Below are positions 8,693-18,069 of a stretch of DNA of 64,000 bases, one piece after another. Origin of the DNA: Nannocystis sp. RBIL2. Its GTDB lineage: Bacteria; Myxococcota_A; Polyangia; Nannocystales; Nannocystaceae. Both the position numbers and the translations under genes were made by a program. Where the stretch lies: the NCBI RefSeq assembly GCF_026626745.1, contig NZ_JAPNJW010000002.1, positions 3,124,151 to 3,188,150 of the forward strand. Reading direction: 5' to 3'. A model generated the notes under the pieces. The model searched no databases, was not told where the DNA came from, and worked only from the letters and a program-made list of their open reading frames with translations. Each line of letters opens with the position of its first letter. Within the stretch, counting starts at the first letter, position 1.

Positions 8693-9897
8693 TGGGCTGC
8701 CTCCTCCTGGACCAGCGAGACGAACTCGGCCTCGCGCACGCGTCGATCGGTGAGCTCGGTGCCCGGCTTCCAGCGGTAGCCGGCGGCCACCAGCTCCGAC
8801 GGCGAGCCGCTGGCGTTGAGCTGCTCGCGGTAGGCGAGCGAGGCCGGGCTCTCGAGGTCCGGCGGCACGATGTCGAAGCCGCGGGCGCGCAGCAGGACCT
8901 CCTCGGTCAGCGTCTGGCGCACGAATTCGCGGTGGCTGCGGAAGCTCAGCGGATCGGGGAACTCGGCCGGCAACAGCTCCGCCGGGTCGCGCTTCTCGAC
9001 CTCCTCCATCAGCTCTCGCACGAGCCGCAGGTGGCCGAGCTCGTAGCTGAGGAAGCGCTCCCAGATCTGCTTGATCCGCGGGTTCTGCTCCTGCGAATAG
9101 CAGCTCCAGTAGGCGTACACCTCGGTCGCCTCCTGCAGCAGCCACTTCTCGAGCCAGGTCTCGCTCGGGTCGGACAGCGCCTCGTACTGCGTCACGTGCT
9201 GCTCCTCGATCGCGGCGATCTCGGCGTACAGCTGGCGCGCGACCGGGTCGGCGAAGGTCGGGCCGATCGTCAGGTAGTAATCGCGGGTCTGCCACTCCGA
9301 GCCGGTGATCAGCGCCGCGTGGATCTTCGTCAGCGGCGCGGCCTGCGTCTTCTCGTAGTGGCGCCGCAGGTCGTCCTCCGGCGCGCGGTGCTCGACCGAG
9401 GTCGGCCGCCCGGGCATGACGTCGGTGTAGCTCTGCAGGATGTTGTTGGCGTCCTTGCCGCACAGCCGGTCCATCAGCGCGGCGTAGCGGTACAAATGGT
9501 CGAAGTCCTCGAGCAGGCCGAAGCGGTACACCTGGGCCATGTACGGGTCCGGCTCGACCGAGGCGACGTGCGCGGTCACCTCGATCGCCACCTGCTCGAA
9601 GCCGATCGTCGTCTCGAGCGGCGACTGGTCGCCCGGCATCAACCAGTTGACCATGGTCGCCTGGAGGTGCTCGACGCGACGGACCCGCGCGAGCGGCAGG
9701 CGCAGGTCGGGACAGAACCGCGCCGCGAAGTGTTTCAAGCGGCACGCCTCCTGCTCGACGCCGTGCATCAAGATCTGCCGCACCCGCGTGAAGGCGTCGT
9801 CGTCGAGCTTGCTGTACGGCTCGCCGGCGATCTCCTTCCACGTGAACTTCTGCCGCTCGAGCGGCGTGCCGCGCTCCTTCGTGATGTCGAGGCTCAC
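8689..9897 (-). CDS. Ferritin-like di-iron domain protein (first gene of coupled pair)
   Basis: A 402-residue, probably cytoplasmic protein that looks like a doubled ferritin-like bundle. The first half has GFEQVAIEVTAHV (Glu101/106) and LLEDFDHLYRY (residues 129-137). The second has IEEQHVTQYE (residues 230-239), LLQEATEVYAYW (Glu256) and SYELGHLRL (Glu286/His289). These match the E-x-x-H plus distal Glu spacing of di-iron sites. GTG at 9897 is preferred because a perfect AAGGAG lies 8 bases upstream; the longer frame to 10146 has a low-complexity Arg/Gly/Ala-rich start with no ribosome site. It overlaps the next gene by 4 bases. Confidence 0.7.
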   Translation of the reverse strand: MSLDITKERGTPLERQKFTWKEIAGEPYSKLDDDAFTRVRQILMHGVEQEACRLKHFAARFCPDLRLPLARVRRVEHLQATMVNWLMPGDQSPLETTIGFEQVAIEVTAHVASVEPDPYMAQVYRFGLLEDFDHLYRYAALMDRLCGKDANNILQSYTDVMPGRPTSVEHRAPEDDLRRHYEKTQAAPLTKIHAALITGSEWQTRDYYLTIGPTFADPVARQLYAEIAAIEEQHVTQYEALSDPSETWLEKWLLQEATEVYAYWSCYSQEQNPRIKQIWERFLSYELGHLRLVRELMEEVEKRDPAELLPAEFPDPLSFRSHREFVRQTLTEEVLLRARGFDIVPPDLESPASLAYREQLNASGSPSELVAAGYRWKPGTELTDRRVREAEFVSLVQEEAAQ

Positions 9898-9905
9898 AAT
9901 GCGTA

Positions 9906-9911
9906 CTCCTT
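9906..9911 (-). promoter_or_regulatory. Ribosome binding site fixing a GTG start
   Basis: Minus-strand AAGGAG lies 8 bases before the GTG at 9897 and decides the start of the first ferritin-like gene. Confidence 0.6.
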
Positions 9912-10204
9912 GGCCTGAGACCTGCGCGGGGACTGTTGGGGGGGCGCGCGGGCCCGGCAAGCCAAAGTCCGGCGCCACGCGCCTGCAGGTCCACCGGCAC
10001 CGCTCGCCCTGCTTCCCACCCCGCCCGGGCGGCCGTGCCGCCCCTCCCCGCGCGCTCGACCGGCGGCTCGACGAACCCACTGCGCGAGGAATTTCCCCGG
10101 CCGCGCGGCGCGTCGCGTCGACGACCGGCCCGCTCACGACGAGCACGGCCCATTCGCATCCACCACGGCGAAAGCCGCGAGGATCGCGGACGCCGTCGGC
10201 ACGA

Positions 10205-10222
10205 TCCTATACGCGCATAGGA
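10205..10222. promoter_or_regulatory. Inverted repeat, possible operator
   Basis: TCCTAT and ATAGGA flank the 6-base spacer ACGCGC as a perfect 6-bp inverted repeat, AT-rich in an otherwise GC-rich intergenic stretch upstream of the ferritin-like operon. The form suits a dimeric repressor site, but there is no second copy in the window to support this. Confidence 0.3.
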
Positions 10223-10349
10223 GCCCGCGAGAGCGCTGGCGCGGACCCGCCTGCCCGTCGAGCTGCGGCGATTCTCGTCGATCGATCACGGGATGCTGCG
10301 ATTGACGACGAGGCTCTCCTCGTCGGGCCGATGAACCACGCGGCGCCGG

Positions 10350-11069
10350 TCATGCGCCGGCGCAGCACTCATCCAGCTTGTCGAAGATCGCGTCGCCCTG
10401 AGCGCACACGCCGTCGGACGGGCACTGCGCGACCTCGACGCCGTCCTGCAGGCAGACGCAGGTGTCGCCCTCGCAGCTGATCTCGTACGTCGGCAGGTCG
10501 GGGCAGATCAGCCCCAGGCCGCACACACCCTCGCCGCCTTCATCCATCGAATGGATGCATTCCTCGGCGCCGTTGCCGCAGATGGCGTGCGCTTCGAATG
10601 CCTCCATGCACGATTCGTCCACGGGTTCGTTCGGGGCACAGAACAGCTTCGGGAGGCACTGAAGAAAGGCGAGGTGGTTCGCCACGCATTCGGCGTCGAT
10701 CTCCTGGAACTCCGAGGTGCAGTTCAGGACGCACTCGGCGACTTCGTCCTCGCCGGCGCCCTCGCACGCGGCGGTCTGCTGGCAGGAGGACTCGCAGGCG
10801 CTCTGGTGCTCGGGATCGACGGGGCCGCTGGTGCCGCTCTCGGTGTCCTCGCCGGTGGTGGCCACCGTCGGCTCTTCGTCGGTCGACGTCGAGTCGCCGG
10901 TGGTGGCGCTCGAGGTCGGAGCATCGTCGGTAGTCGAGGCGTCGGTGGTGGACTCGCCGGAGGTGGAGGTCGAGCCGGTGGCGCTGTCGGATTCGCCGGT
11001 TTTGGGGTCGCAGGCGTTTTGGAGGAGCAGGAAGGCAACGGCGAGCAAGGAAAGGTTGAAGCGCAACAT
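10350..11069 (-). CDS. Cys-rich lipoprotein with Ser/Thr linker
   Basis: ATG at 11069 (with GGAG about 7 bases before it) gives MLRFNLSLLAVAFLLLQNAC, a good type II signal with the lipobox Cys at residue 20. Then follows a Ser/Thr/Glu-rich linker of ~65 residues and a domain with over 20 cysteines (CESSCQQTAAC, CVLNC, CIHSMDEGGEGVCGLGLIC). The tail CEGDTCVCLQDGVEVAQC resembles small disulfide-rich modules. It is probably an outer-surface protein of unknown function. The layout parallels the lipoprotein at 2346-3083. A longer frame exists upstream, but the lipoprotein signal argues for this start. Confidence 0.7.
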   Translation of the reverse strand: MLRFNLSLLAVAFLLLQNACDPKTGESDSATGSTSTSGESTTDASTTDDAPTSSATTGDSTSTDEEPTVATTGEDTESGTSGPVDPEHQSACESSCQQTAACEGAGEDEVAECVLNCTSEFQEIDAECVANHLAFLQCLPKLFCAPNEPVDESCMEAFEAHAICGNGAEECIHSMDEGGEGVCGLGLICPDLPTYEISCEGDTCVCLQDGVEVAQCPSDGVCAQGDAIFDKLDECCAGA

Positions 11070-11518
11070 GACGATCTCCGTGGCGAGCGGCGAGCCGGTC
11101 CATTCCGCCGTCGCGCCGCTCGGCCGTGGAGTCGCCGCAGCCGGGAGAAAAATTGCCGGCGCATCGCGATTCGTCGAGCTGCTCGCGGCCCCCGGGGGCG
11201 CCCTCTGCGCGTTGGGGCGCATGCGTCACCTCCATGAGCTGAGCAACACGACGTGCGAGCCCCAGTTCATCGAGGACCCAAGGGTCGCGCCTGGGCGCCG
11301 CGACCGACTCGGCCTCGCGCACGACGGTGCCGCGACGGTGCCGCCGCGACCTCGACGCCGGACGGTACCAGCGGCCCCCATGATGTTTGTATTTTTAAAA
11401 GTGGCGTACGTTCGCGCCGCGCTGAGCGTCCCGGGCCGGGTTGTTATCCTGCCGCGTGATGTCTTCCCGCAGCACGGCGCAGAGGAGAGCCCCCGAAGCC
11501 GGAAGCGCCCGCGTCTTC
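11070..11518. other. Divergent intergenic region
   Basis: This lies between two divergent lipoprotein genes and so should carry both promoters. An AT-rich patch around 11385-11402 (TTTGTATTTTTAAAAG) stands out in the GC-rich background and is a plausible promoter core. No gene was seen. Confidence 0.4.
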
Positions 11519-12238
11519 ATGAGTCCTCGCGCCCGCGCGGCGTCGTGGCCGTCCCTCGTGCGCTGCCTGCTGGGCCTCGCCGTCGCCGCCGCGTGCAGGC
11601 CGGGCGGGCGCGATTCAGCATCGTCTTCGCCCGACGTCGACGCAGTGCTGGCGGCGCCGCTGCCCCGGTCGGCGCCGATCGAGGCGGCCGAGCTCGCTCC
11701 GGAGCCGGCCCCGACGACGACGCGCCCGCCCTCGCGGCGGCTCGGAGAGACGCTCGTGGACGGCCCGCTGGTCGAAGCGGCGCCAAACGAGCCGTGCCCG
11801 CAACAGCGCCCCTGTACGATGACGCGGGTCCCCGCGAGCTTCCGCGTGCGCGCCCGCATCGATGGCGGAGGGCGCGAATCAGCCGCGCTCCTCGCCCAGA
11901 TCGATCAAAACACCGAGGCCTTTAAAAAATGCATGGACGCCAGCTTGCGCCGCGATCGCTGCATTCGCAGCGGGCTCGCGCTGCTCGTTCGATTGCAGGC
12001 CTCCGGGGCGCCGGAGTGGATCGCCGTCGACGGCGCCGCGGGCGATCGCTCCCTCGCGTGCCTCGATCACGAGCTCCGCGGGCTCCACCTGCACCGGTTC
12101 GTGCCACCCGGAGCCGGCCCCCTCGAGCTACGAATCGTCGCCACGTATCGCCCCGCCCATCGCGCTTACTACCGCGACGACGGCGTCGGCCTGGCGCAGA
12201 GCGAGGCCGCCGACGATCCCCCGTGCTCCTCGCGCTGA
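11519..12238 (+). CDS. Lipoprotein with AgmX/PglI-like C-terminal domain (tentative)
   Basis: From the ATG at 11519 the 239-residue product starts with an Arg-rich n-region and a hydrophobic core ending AVAAAC, a type II signal. An alternative ATG lies at 11459. A Pro/Ala-rich linker leads to a C-terminal domain with RVRARIDGG, then INxxxxAFKKCMDASLRRDRCI and a TonB-like GAPEWIAVDG---CLDHELRGLHLHRF pattern. That layout (variable strand, central Cys, then two strands around a conserved Cys) recalls the AgmX/PglI C-terminal domain of gliding-motility proteins in myxobacteria. The match is by pattern only. The next gene starts 164 bases downstream on the same strand. Confidence 0.55.
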   Translation: MSPRARAASWPSLVRCLLGLAVAAACRPGGRDSASSSPDVDAVLAAPLPRSAPIEAAELAPEPAPTTTRPPSRRLGETLVDGPLVEAAPNEPCPQQRPCTMTRVPASFRVRARIDGGGRESAALLAQIDQNTEAFKKCMDASLRRDRCIRSGLALLVRLQASGAPEWIAVDGAAGDRSLACLDHELRGLHLHRFVPPGAGPLELRIVATYRPAHRAYYRDDGVGLAQSEAADDPPCSSR

Positions 12239-12401
12239 GCGCTGCAGGCCGGCTCGCCGAGCGCTCCCTCCGAACGAAGTGCCCGCGCACCCGCCGCGAG
12301 CCGCGACGGCCGCCGCTCTGCCGGCGCCCATCTCGCAAGGCGTCGCCGGCCGCTCCGTCGCTGCCAGGTTCGGCGCCCGCGCGTGATAGGTTCGCCACGC
12401 C

Positions 12402-13493
12402 ATGCGCGCGCTCGCCCTCGCCTCCGCGCTGCTGCTCGGCCAGGCCGCGTGCGCCGGTCGCTACCCGAGCGCCCACGATCGCGTCGTCGAGCTGACCGGG
12501 CCCGCCGAAGCTCCGGCGCCGCCGCACGACTGCCTGGTCGTCAACCACGTCCACACCCTGGTCTCCGATCGCTACAGCCACGCGCCGACCGCCGCCAACG
12601 AATCACTCGCCTACGATCCGGCCGGCCTGCGGGCCGCGATCGCGGCGTTTCACGGCGACGGCGTCGACGCCATCGTCGTCACCGATCACAACAGCCCGCA
12701 CGCCGGCTTCGACCCCGCAGTGGCGACCGCCCCGCTGACAGTGATCCCAGGCATGGAGTGGACGACCCGCCGCGGCCACGCCCTGCAGATCGGCCTCGCG
12801 CTCGACCGGCCCGCCGACGCCATCCTCCCGCCCGCGTGGCGCACCCGCGTCGTCGCCGACGATTTCCGCCGCATGGTCGCCGAGACGCACCGCCACGGCG
12901 GCCTCGTGATCATCGCCCATCCGCGGGTCCCGTTCCGCACCTGGCCCGACGACACCTTCGGGGCCGACGGCGTCGAGGTGTGGGGCCTCGACAGTGTGGT
13001 GATTCGCAATCGCCAGGCCGTGCGCTGGTGGCACGATCGCCTGGCCCGCGGCGAGCGACTCGTCGCAGTCGCCGGCACCGACCTCCACCCCGGCGCCTGG
13101 CTGCGCCACCATCGGCGCCCGCTCAATCGCGTCACCGCCCCCACCTGCGGCGCGGCCGACGTGCTCGCCGGTCTGCGCGCCGGCCACGTCCTGCTGGTCG
13201 ACGACCGCGACGCGCCCCGGGTCGTGCTCGCGGTCGACGACGGCGCGCGGCCCGGGGACACGGTCGAGCTGGCCGGCCGCACGGAGATCTTTCTAAAGCT
13301 GCGGGTGCTCGCGGGCGCGGGAGCTCGCGTCCGCCTGCTCGGCCCGGCCGGCGAGCTGTTCACGCGCGAGCTCGCCGGCCCCGACACGACCGTGCGGCTG
13401 CGCCTGCGCGTGCGTCCGGGCGAGTTCGTGCGGGCCGAGCTGCACCGCGGGCGCAAGCCGCTGGCGCTGACCAACCCGGTGTACTTCCGCTGA
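12402..13493 (+). CDS. PHP-domain lipoprotein (metal-dependent phosphoesterase fold)
   Basis: A 363-residue product. The N-terminus ends in a lipobox (GQAAC, Cys17), so it is likely a membrane-anchored lipoprotein. The PHP metal site is readable in order: NHVH (48-51), TDHNS (94-98), Glu119 in PGMEW, His173 in IIAHPR, and GTDLH (Asp227/His229). PHP proteins hydrolyse phosphoester bonds using a trinuclear metal centre. A secreted lipid-anchored version would act in the periplasm or at the surface, on an unknown substrate. The last ~100 residues look like a beta-rich domain outside the PHP fold. Two direct neighbours on the same strand are lipoproteins. Confidence 0.8.
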   Translation: MRALALASALLLGQAACAGRYPSAHDRVVELTGPAEAPAPPHDCLVVNHVHTLVSDRYSHAPTAANESLAYDPAGLRAAIAAFHGDGVDAIVVTDHNSPHAGFDPAVATAPLTVIPGMEWTTRRGHALQIGLALDRPADAILPPAWRTRVVADDFRRMVAETHRHGGLVIIAHPRVPFRTWPDDTFGADGVEVWGLDSVVIRNRQAVRWWHDRLARGERLVAVAGTDLHPGAWLRHHRRPLNRVTAPTCGAADVLAGLRAGHVLLVDDRDAPRVVLAVDDGARPGDTVELAGRTEIFLKLRVLAGAGARVRLLGPAGELFTRELAGPDTTVRLRLRVRPGEFVRAELHRGRKPLALTNPVYFR

Positions 13494-13658
13494 CCCGGGG
13501 TCGCCGCGTCGGTGCTCGGGCGCTGTCACGCTCGACCGGCGCTCGCCGCCCGCCTCGCTACGTTCACGCTCGACCGGCGGTCGCTCTCAGCCGCTCGACA
13601 AGAAGGACCCTCCGAGGCGCTCGAGCGCCTCGGCGACGCCCAGGTCGCCCGAGTCGAT

Positions 13659-13728
13659 GGGTGTCCTGGAGGACATGTCTCATTCATAATGTCCATTACG
13701 ACATGTCCTCTTCCACATGTCCGTTTCG
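13659..13728. repeat. 14-nt periodic mini-hairpin array, best-preserved copy (5 units)
   Basis: Units start at 13659, 13673, 13687, 13701 and 13715, exactly 14 bases apart. Their 8-base cores are GGGTGTCC, ACATGTCT, TAATGTCC, ACATGTCC and ACATGTCC, and the 6-base remainders vary. Adjacent units can pair as TGTCC-N4-GGACA (perfect at 13662-13675). The array lies between the convergent PHP lipoprotein and acyl-CoA ligase genes. Confidence 0.85.
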
Positions 13729-13750
13729 CCATGGCGCCGGGTCCGCCCGC

Positions 13751-15301
<1,551 letters not shown>

Positions 15302-15880
15302 CGCCCGATCGTACCAGGCCGCCGGCGCGGCGTCAGGACCGCCCGAGGACCCCCGCGCGAGCGCCTCGGCACGAATCACGAACCGGCGGCCGTCGCAGCG
15401 CCTCGCCGATGCACCGCGGCACGGCGAGCCACGCGGGCGCCCTCGGCGATGAGTCGTGGACCCGGCCGCCCTCGCGGAGCGCATCGACCCTGAAGCGCGG
15501 ACCCGGCCGCCCTCGCGGAGCGCCGCGATGAGAGCCGACGCCCGCGCTCGACCGTGCAGGACGTCGCGCGACCTCGCGGCCGTCGCCTCCGGAGCGACCG
15601 AACGGGCAGGCGCCAGCGGACGCAGGCGTCGGCGTCCCGCCCGAGCCGCCGACGTCGCGAGCGCAGTTCGTGGACCGCCGACGAGCGACGCTCGCCGTTC
15701 GCACGCTCTCCCGGCGGCTCCTACGAATCGGCGGTGCGGCGAATCGATCGATATGCGCATTCGCGGTCGTCGCCGAGAATGCCTCGCCGCCGCGGGGGCC
15801 GACCGGCCGCGTTTGACCACCCCCGGCCGCGTGAACTCGCTCACCCAGGCCGCGGGCGCGCGTGTGCGAGACTGCGGAAA
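15302..15880. other. Divergent intergenic region with a 41-bp-period direct repeat
   Basis: No convincing gene is present, although several low-complexity Arg-rich frames are open. The region should hold the promoters of the divergent acyl-CoA ligase and coaA genes. The only repeat seen is at 15458-15523. Confidence 0.4.
15458..15523. repeat. Two direct copies of a 25-bp sequence
   Basis: An identical 25-base sequence beginning GGACCCGGCCGCCC occurs at 15458-15482 and 15499-15523, giving a 41-base period. Function is unknown. Strand slippage is one explanation. Confidence 0.7.
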
Positions 15881-16822
15881 ATGACCTCGAGGGCCCCCTT
15901 CGCCACCTTCGACCGCGACGCGTGGGCGCGGCTGCGCGAGCAGACCCCGCTGACGCTCAGCGAGGCCGACCTCGACGCGCTGCGGGGCATCACCGAGCGC
16001 CTGTCGCTGGACGAGGTCCAGGCGATCTGGCTCCCGGTCACGCGTCTATTGAATCTCCGCTTCGCTGCGCTGCGCGAGCTCCGGCGGGTCACTCAGACCT
16101 TCCTCGGCCGCACCGGTCCTGACCACGCCTCGCCGTTCATCCTCGGTTTGGCCGGCAGCGTCGCCGTCGGCAAGAGCACCGCGGGGCGCGTGCTGCAGAC
16201 CATCCTCTCGCGCTGGCCCGAGCACCCGCGGGTCGACCTCGTCACCACCGACGGCTTCCTGTTCCCCAACGCCACCCTCGAGGCGCGGGGGATCCTCCAG
16301 CGGAAGGGCTTCCCCGAGAGCTACGACCTGCGCGGCCTCATGCGCTTCGTCGCCGACGTGCGCGAGGGCGCCGAGGAGGTCTCGGCCCCCGTCTATTCGC
16401 ACCTGTTCTACGACATCGTCCCCGACGAGCGGCAGCACGTGCGCCGGCCCGACATCCTGATCGTCGAGGGCCTCAACGTCTTGCAGCGAGGCGCCCACGC
16501 CACCGGTCGCAAGGGCGTCTACATCTCCGATTACTTCGACTTCTCGATCTACGTCGACGCCGAGGAGGCCGCGATCCGCGAGTGGTTCTTCCAGCGGTTC
16601 CGTCGCCTGCGCGAGACCGCCTTCCGCGACCCGCACTCGTACTTCCACAAGTACGCCAGCATGCCCGAGGCCAGCGCCATGCAGCTCGCGCACACCGTGT
16701 GGGACACGATCAACGGCGTCAACCTGCGGCAGAACATCGCGCCCACGCGCGAGCGCGCCGACCTCATCCTCGAGAAGGCCGCCGACCACACCGTCCAGCG
16801 CGTCCGCCTGCGCGTCGGCTAG
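15881..16822 (+). CDS. coaA: Type I pantothenate kinase
   Basis: A 313-residue cytoplasmic enzyme that phosphorylates pantothenate with ATP, the first and usually controlling step of coenzyme A synthesis. The P-loop [12 protein letters not shown] spans residues 89-100. Further family blocks are [17 protein letters not shown], the Walker-B-like [12 protein letters not shown], and the C-terminal [24 protein letters not shown]. The length and N-terminus ([13 protein letters not shown]) match CoaA. ATG at 15881 is fixed by the family start. The stop codon overlaps the stop of the convergent membrane-protein gene within the palindrome CTAG, leaving no room for a terminator between them. Confidence 0.95.
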   Translation: MTSRAPFATFDRDAWARLREQTPLTLSEADLDALRGITERLSLDEVQAIWLPVTRLLNLRFAALRELRRVTQTFLGRTGPDHASPFILGLAGSVAVGKSTAGRVLQTILSRWPEHPRVDLVTTDGFLFPNATLEARGILQRKGFPESYDLRGLMRFVADVREGAEEVSAPVYSHLFYDIVPDERQHVRRPDILIVEGLNVLQRGAHATGRKGVYISDYFDFSIYVDAEEAAIREWFFQRFRRLRETAFRDPHSYFHKYASMPEASAMQLAHTVWDTINGVNLRQNIAPTRERADLILEKAADHTVQRVRLRVG

Positions 16823-18069
16823 CGCGGCGCGGCCCACAGCCGGTGCATCGTCGGTCCCATGCCGACGATGTACAGGCAACAGAACCCGACGCCCGCGGCG
16901 TAGGCAGTCAGCTCGCGCGGGCCGACGGCTGACGGCTCGGCCGGCCCGAACCGCGGCAGGCAGGCGCACGCCGCCTCGGCCGTCGCGCTCGCGCTCACCG
17001 CGGTCGCCCACGCGATCGCCACCGGCAGCAGCGGCGCGACGATCACCGCGGTGGCGAACGCCAGCAGGCACCACTCGGGCCGCACGCGTCGCCACGCGGC
17101 CAGCGGCGCGGCGACCACGGCCACCGCCGACACCGCGACCAGGCTCGCCAGCCACAGCTTGCGCGTCGACCACGTCCCCGGCACCCAGCCGATCGCCATC
17201 GACGTGTGGACCACGAAGAACAGGCCGAGCGCCACCGCCGGGCCGACGGCGCGGCCGCGGCGGTCCTCCCACAGCGCCAGGAACGGCACCACCACCGCCG
17301 CGCAGGCCAGCAGGTACAGCAGCGCGCGCAGCGGCGGGCGGGGGAACACGCGCGCCACCGCGTACAGGTGGAGCCGCTCGATCCGCACGATGTCCTCGCT
17401 CGGGCTCGCCGCCGGATCGTGGCAGTGCTTCTCGATCCACACCGCGCTGCGCGTCGCCGCCGGTCGGGGCCCGCGCGGCGGTCGTCCGCTGTGACCGCGC
17501 GCCCGCGCGGCCTCGATCAGCCGCGACGCTCGCTCGCGCAGCCTGGCGACCGCGGCGGTCTCGCCTGGCTCTTGCGCCGGCGCGGCGCCGAGGCAATGGT
17601 CCGCGGCCTCGACGATCGCCAGGGCCACGCCGACGTTGTCGTCGTGGGCGGCGATGCGGGCCGCGCGGGCGCGCATGCAGCCGTCGACGACCAGCGGCGG
17701 CCCCAGGATCGCCGCCACGCAGCCGAGGCGCAGCAGCGCCAGCGCGGCGATCCGTCGGCGCGCCAGCGGAGCGAACGACACCAGCGCGCGGGTCTGGTCG
17801 CGGATCCACAGCACCAGGAACAGCACCGCCACGAACAGCAGCGGCCACACGAACGAATCGATGGTGCGCAGCGGGTCCTCGGCCTCGACCCGCGGCAGGC
17901 TCACGATCACCGCCCCGGTCAGGCTGAGCAGCGCGCTGGCGGGCGCGATCCAGTGGATTCGCGTCTGCCGCAGCGCCGGCCGGCGGACCAGCACCGCGCG
18001 GTCGTATCGCTGCAGTCGCTGGCGGACCGCCGCCCACGCGTCGACCAGGCGATGGATCGCCACCTTCAC
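16819..18069 (-). CDS. Multi-pass membrane protein paired with an ABC-type ATPase
   Basis: A 416-residue protein with about ten hydrophobic segments and a soluble loop (roughly residues 140-240) rich in Arg and Ala. No specific family motif was recognised. The GTG start overlaps the stop of the ABC ATPase by four bases (GTGA), so the two are translated together and this is probably its membrane partner (permease). The number of helices and the large internal loop are compatible with an ABC-2-like permease, but the usual sequence hallmarks are not visible. The 3' end overlaps coaA by four bases. Confidence 0.6.
   Translation of the reverse strand: MKVAIHRLVDAWAAVRQRLQRYDRAVLVRRPALRQTRIHWIAPASALLSLTGAVIVSLPRVEAEDPLRTIDSFVWPLLFVAVLFLVLWIRDQTRALVSFAPLARRRIAALALLRLGCVAAILGPPLVVDGCMRARAARIAAHDDNVGVALAIVEAADHCLGAAPAQEPGETAAVARLRERASRLIEAARARGHSGRPPRGPRPAATRSAVWIEKHCHDPAASPSEDIVRIERLHLYAVARVFPRPPLRALLYLLACAAVVVPFLALWEDRRGRAVGPAVALGLFFVVHTSMAIGWVPGTWSTRKLWLASLVAVSAVAVVAAPLAAWRRVRPEWCLLAFATAVIVAPLLPVAIAWATAVSASATAEAACACLPRFGPAEPSAVGPRELTAYAAGVGFCCLYIVGMGPTMHRLWAAPR

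Larger units (their letters stand above)
9898..10349. other. Intergenic region with a short inverted repeat
   Basis: No gene was recognised. The region should hold the promoter of the ferritin-like pair. The only structured element seen is the inverted repeat at 10205-10222. Confidence 0.4.

Noticed and set aside
13659-13728. GGACATGTCC resembles a eukaryotic p53 response-element half site
   Set aside because: The organism is bacterial, and the resemblance is a consequence of the palindromic hairpin arms. The 14-base period is the informative property.
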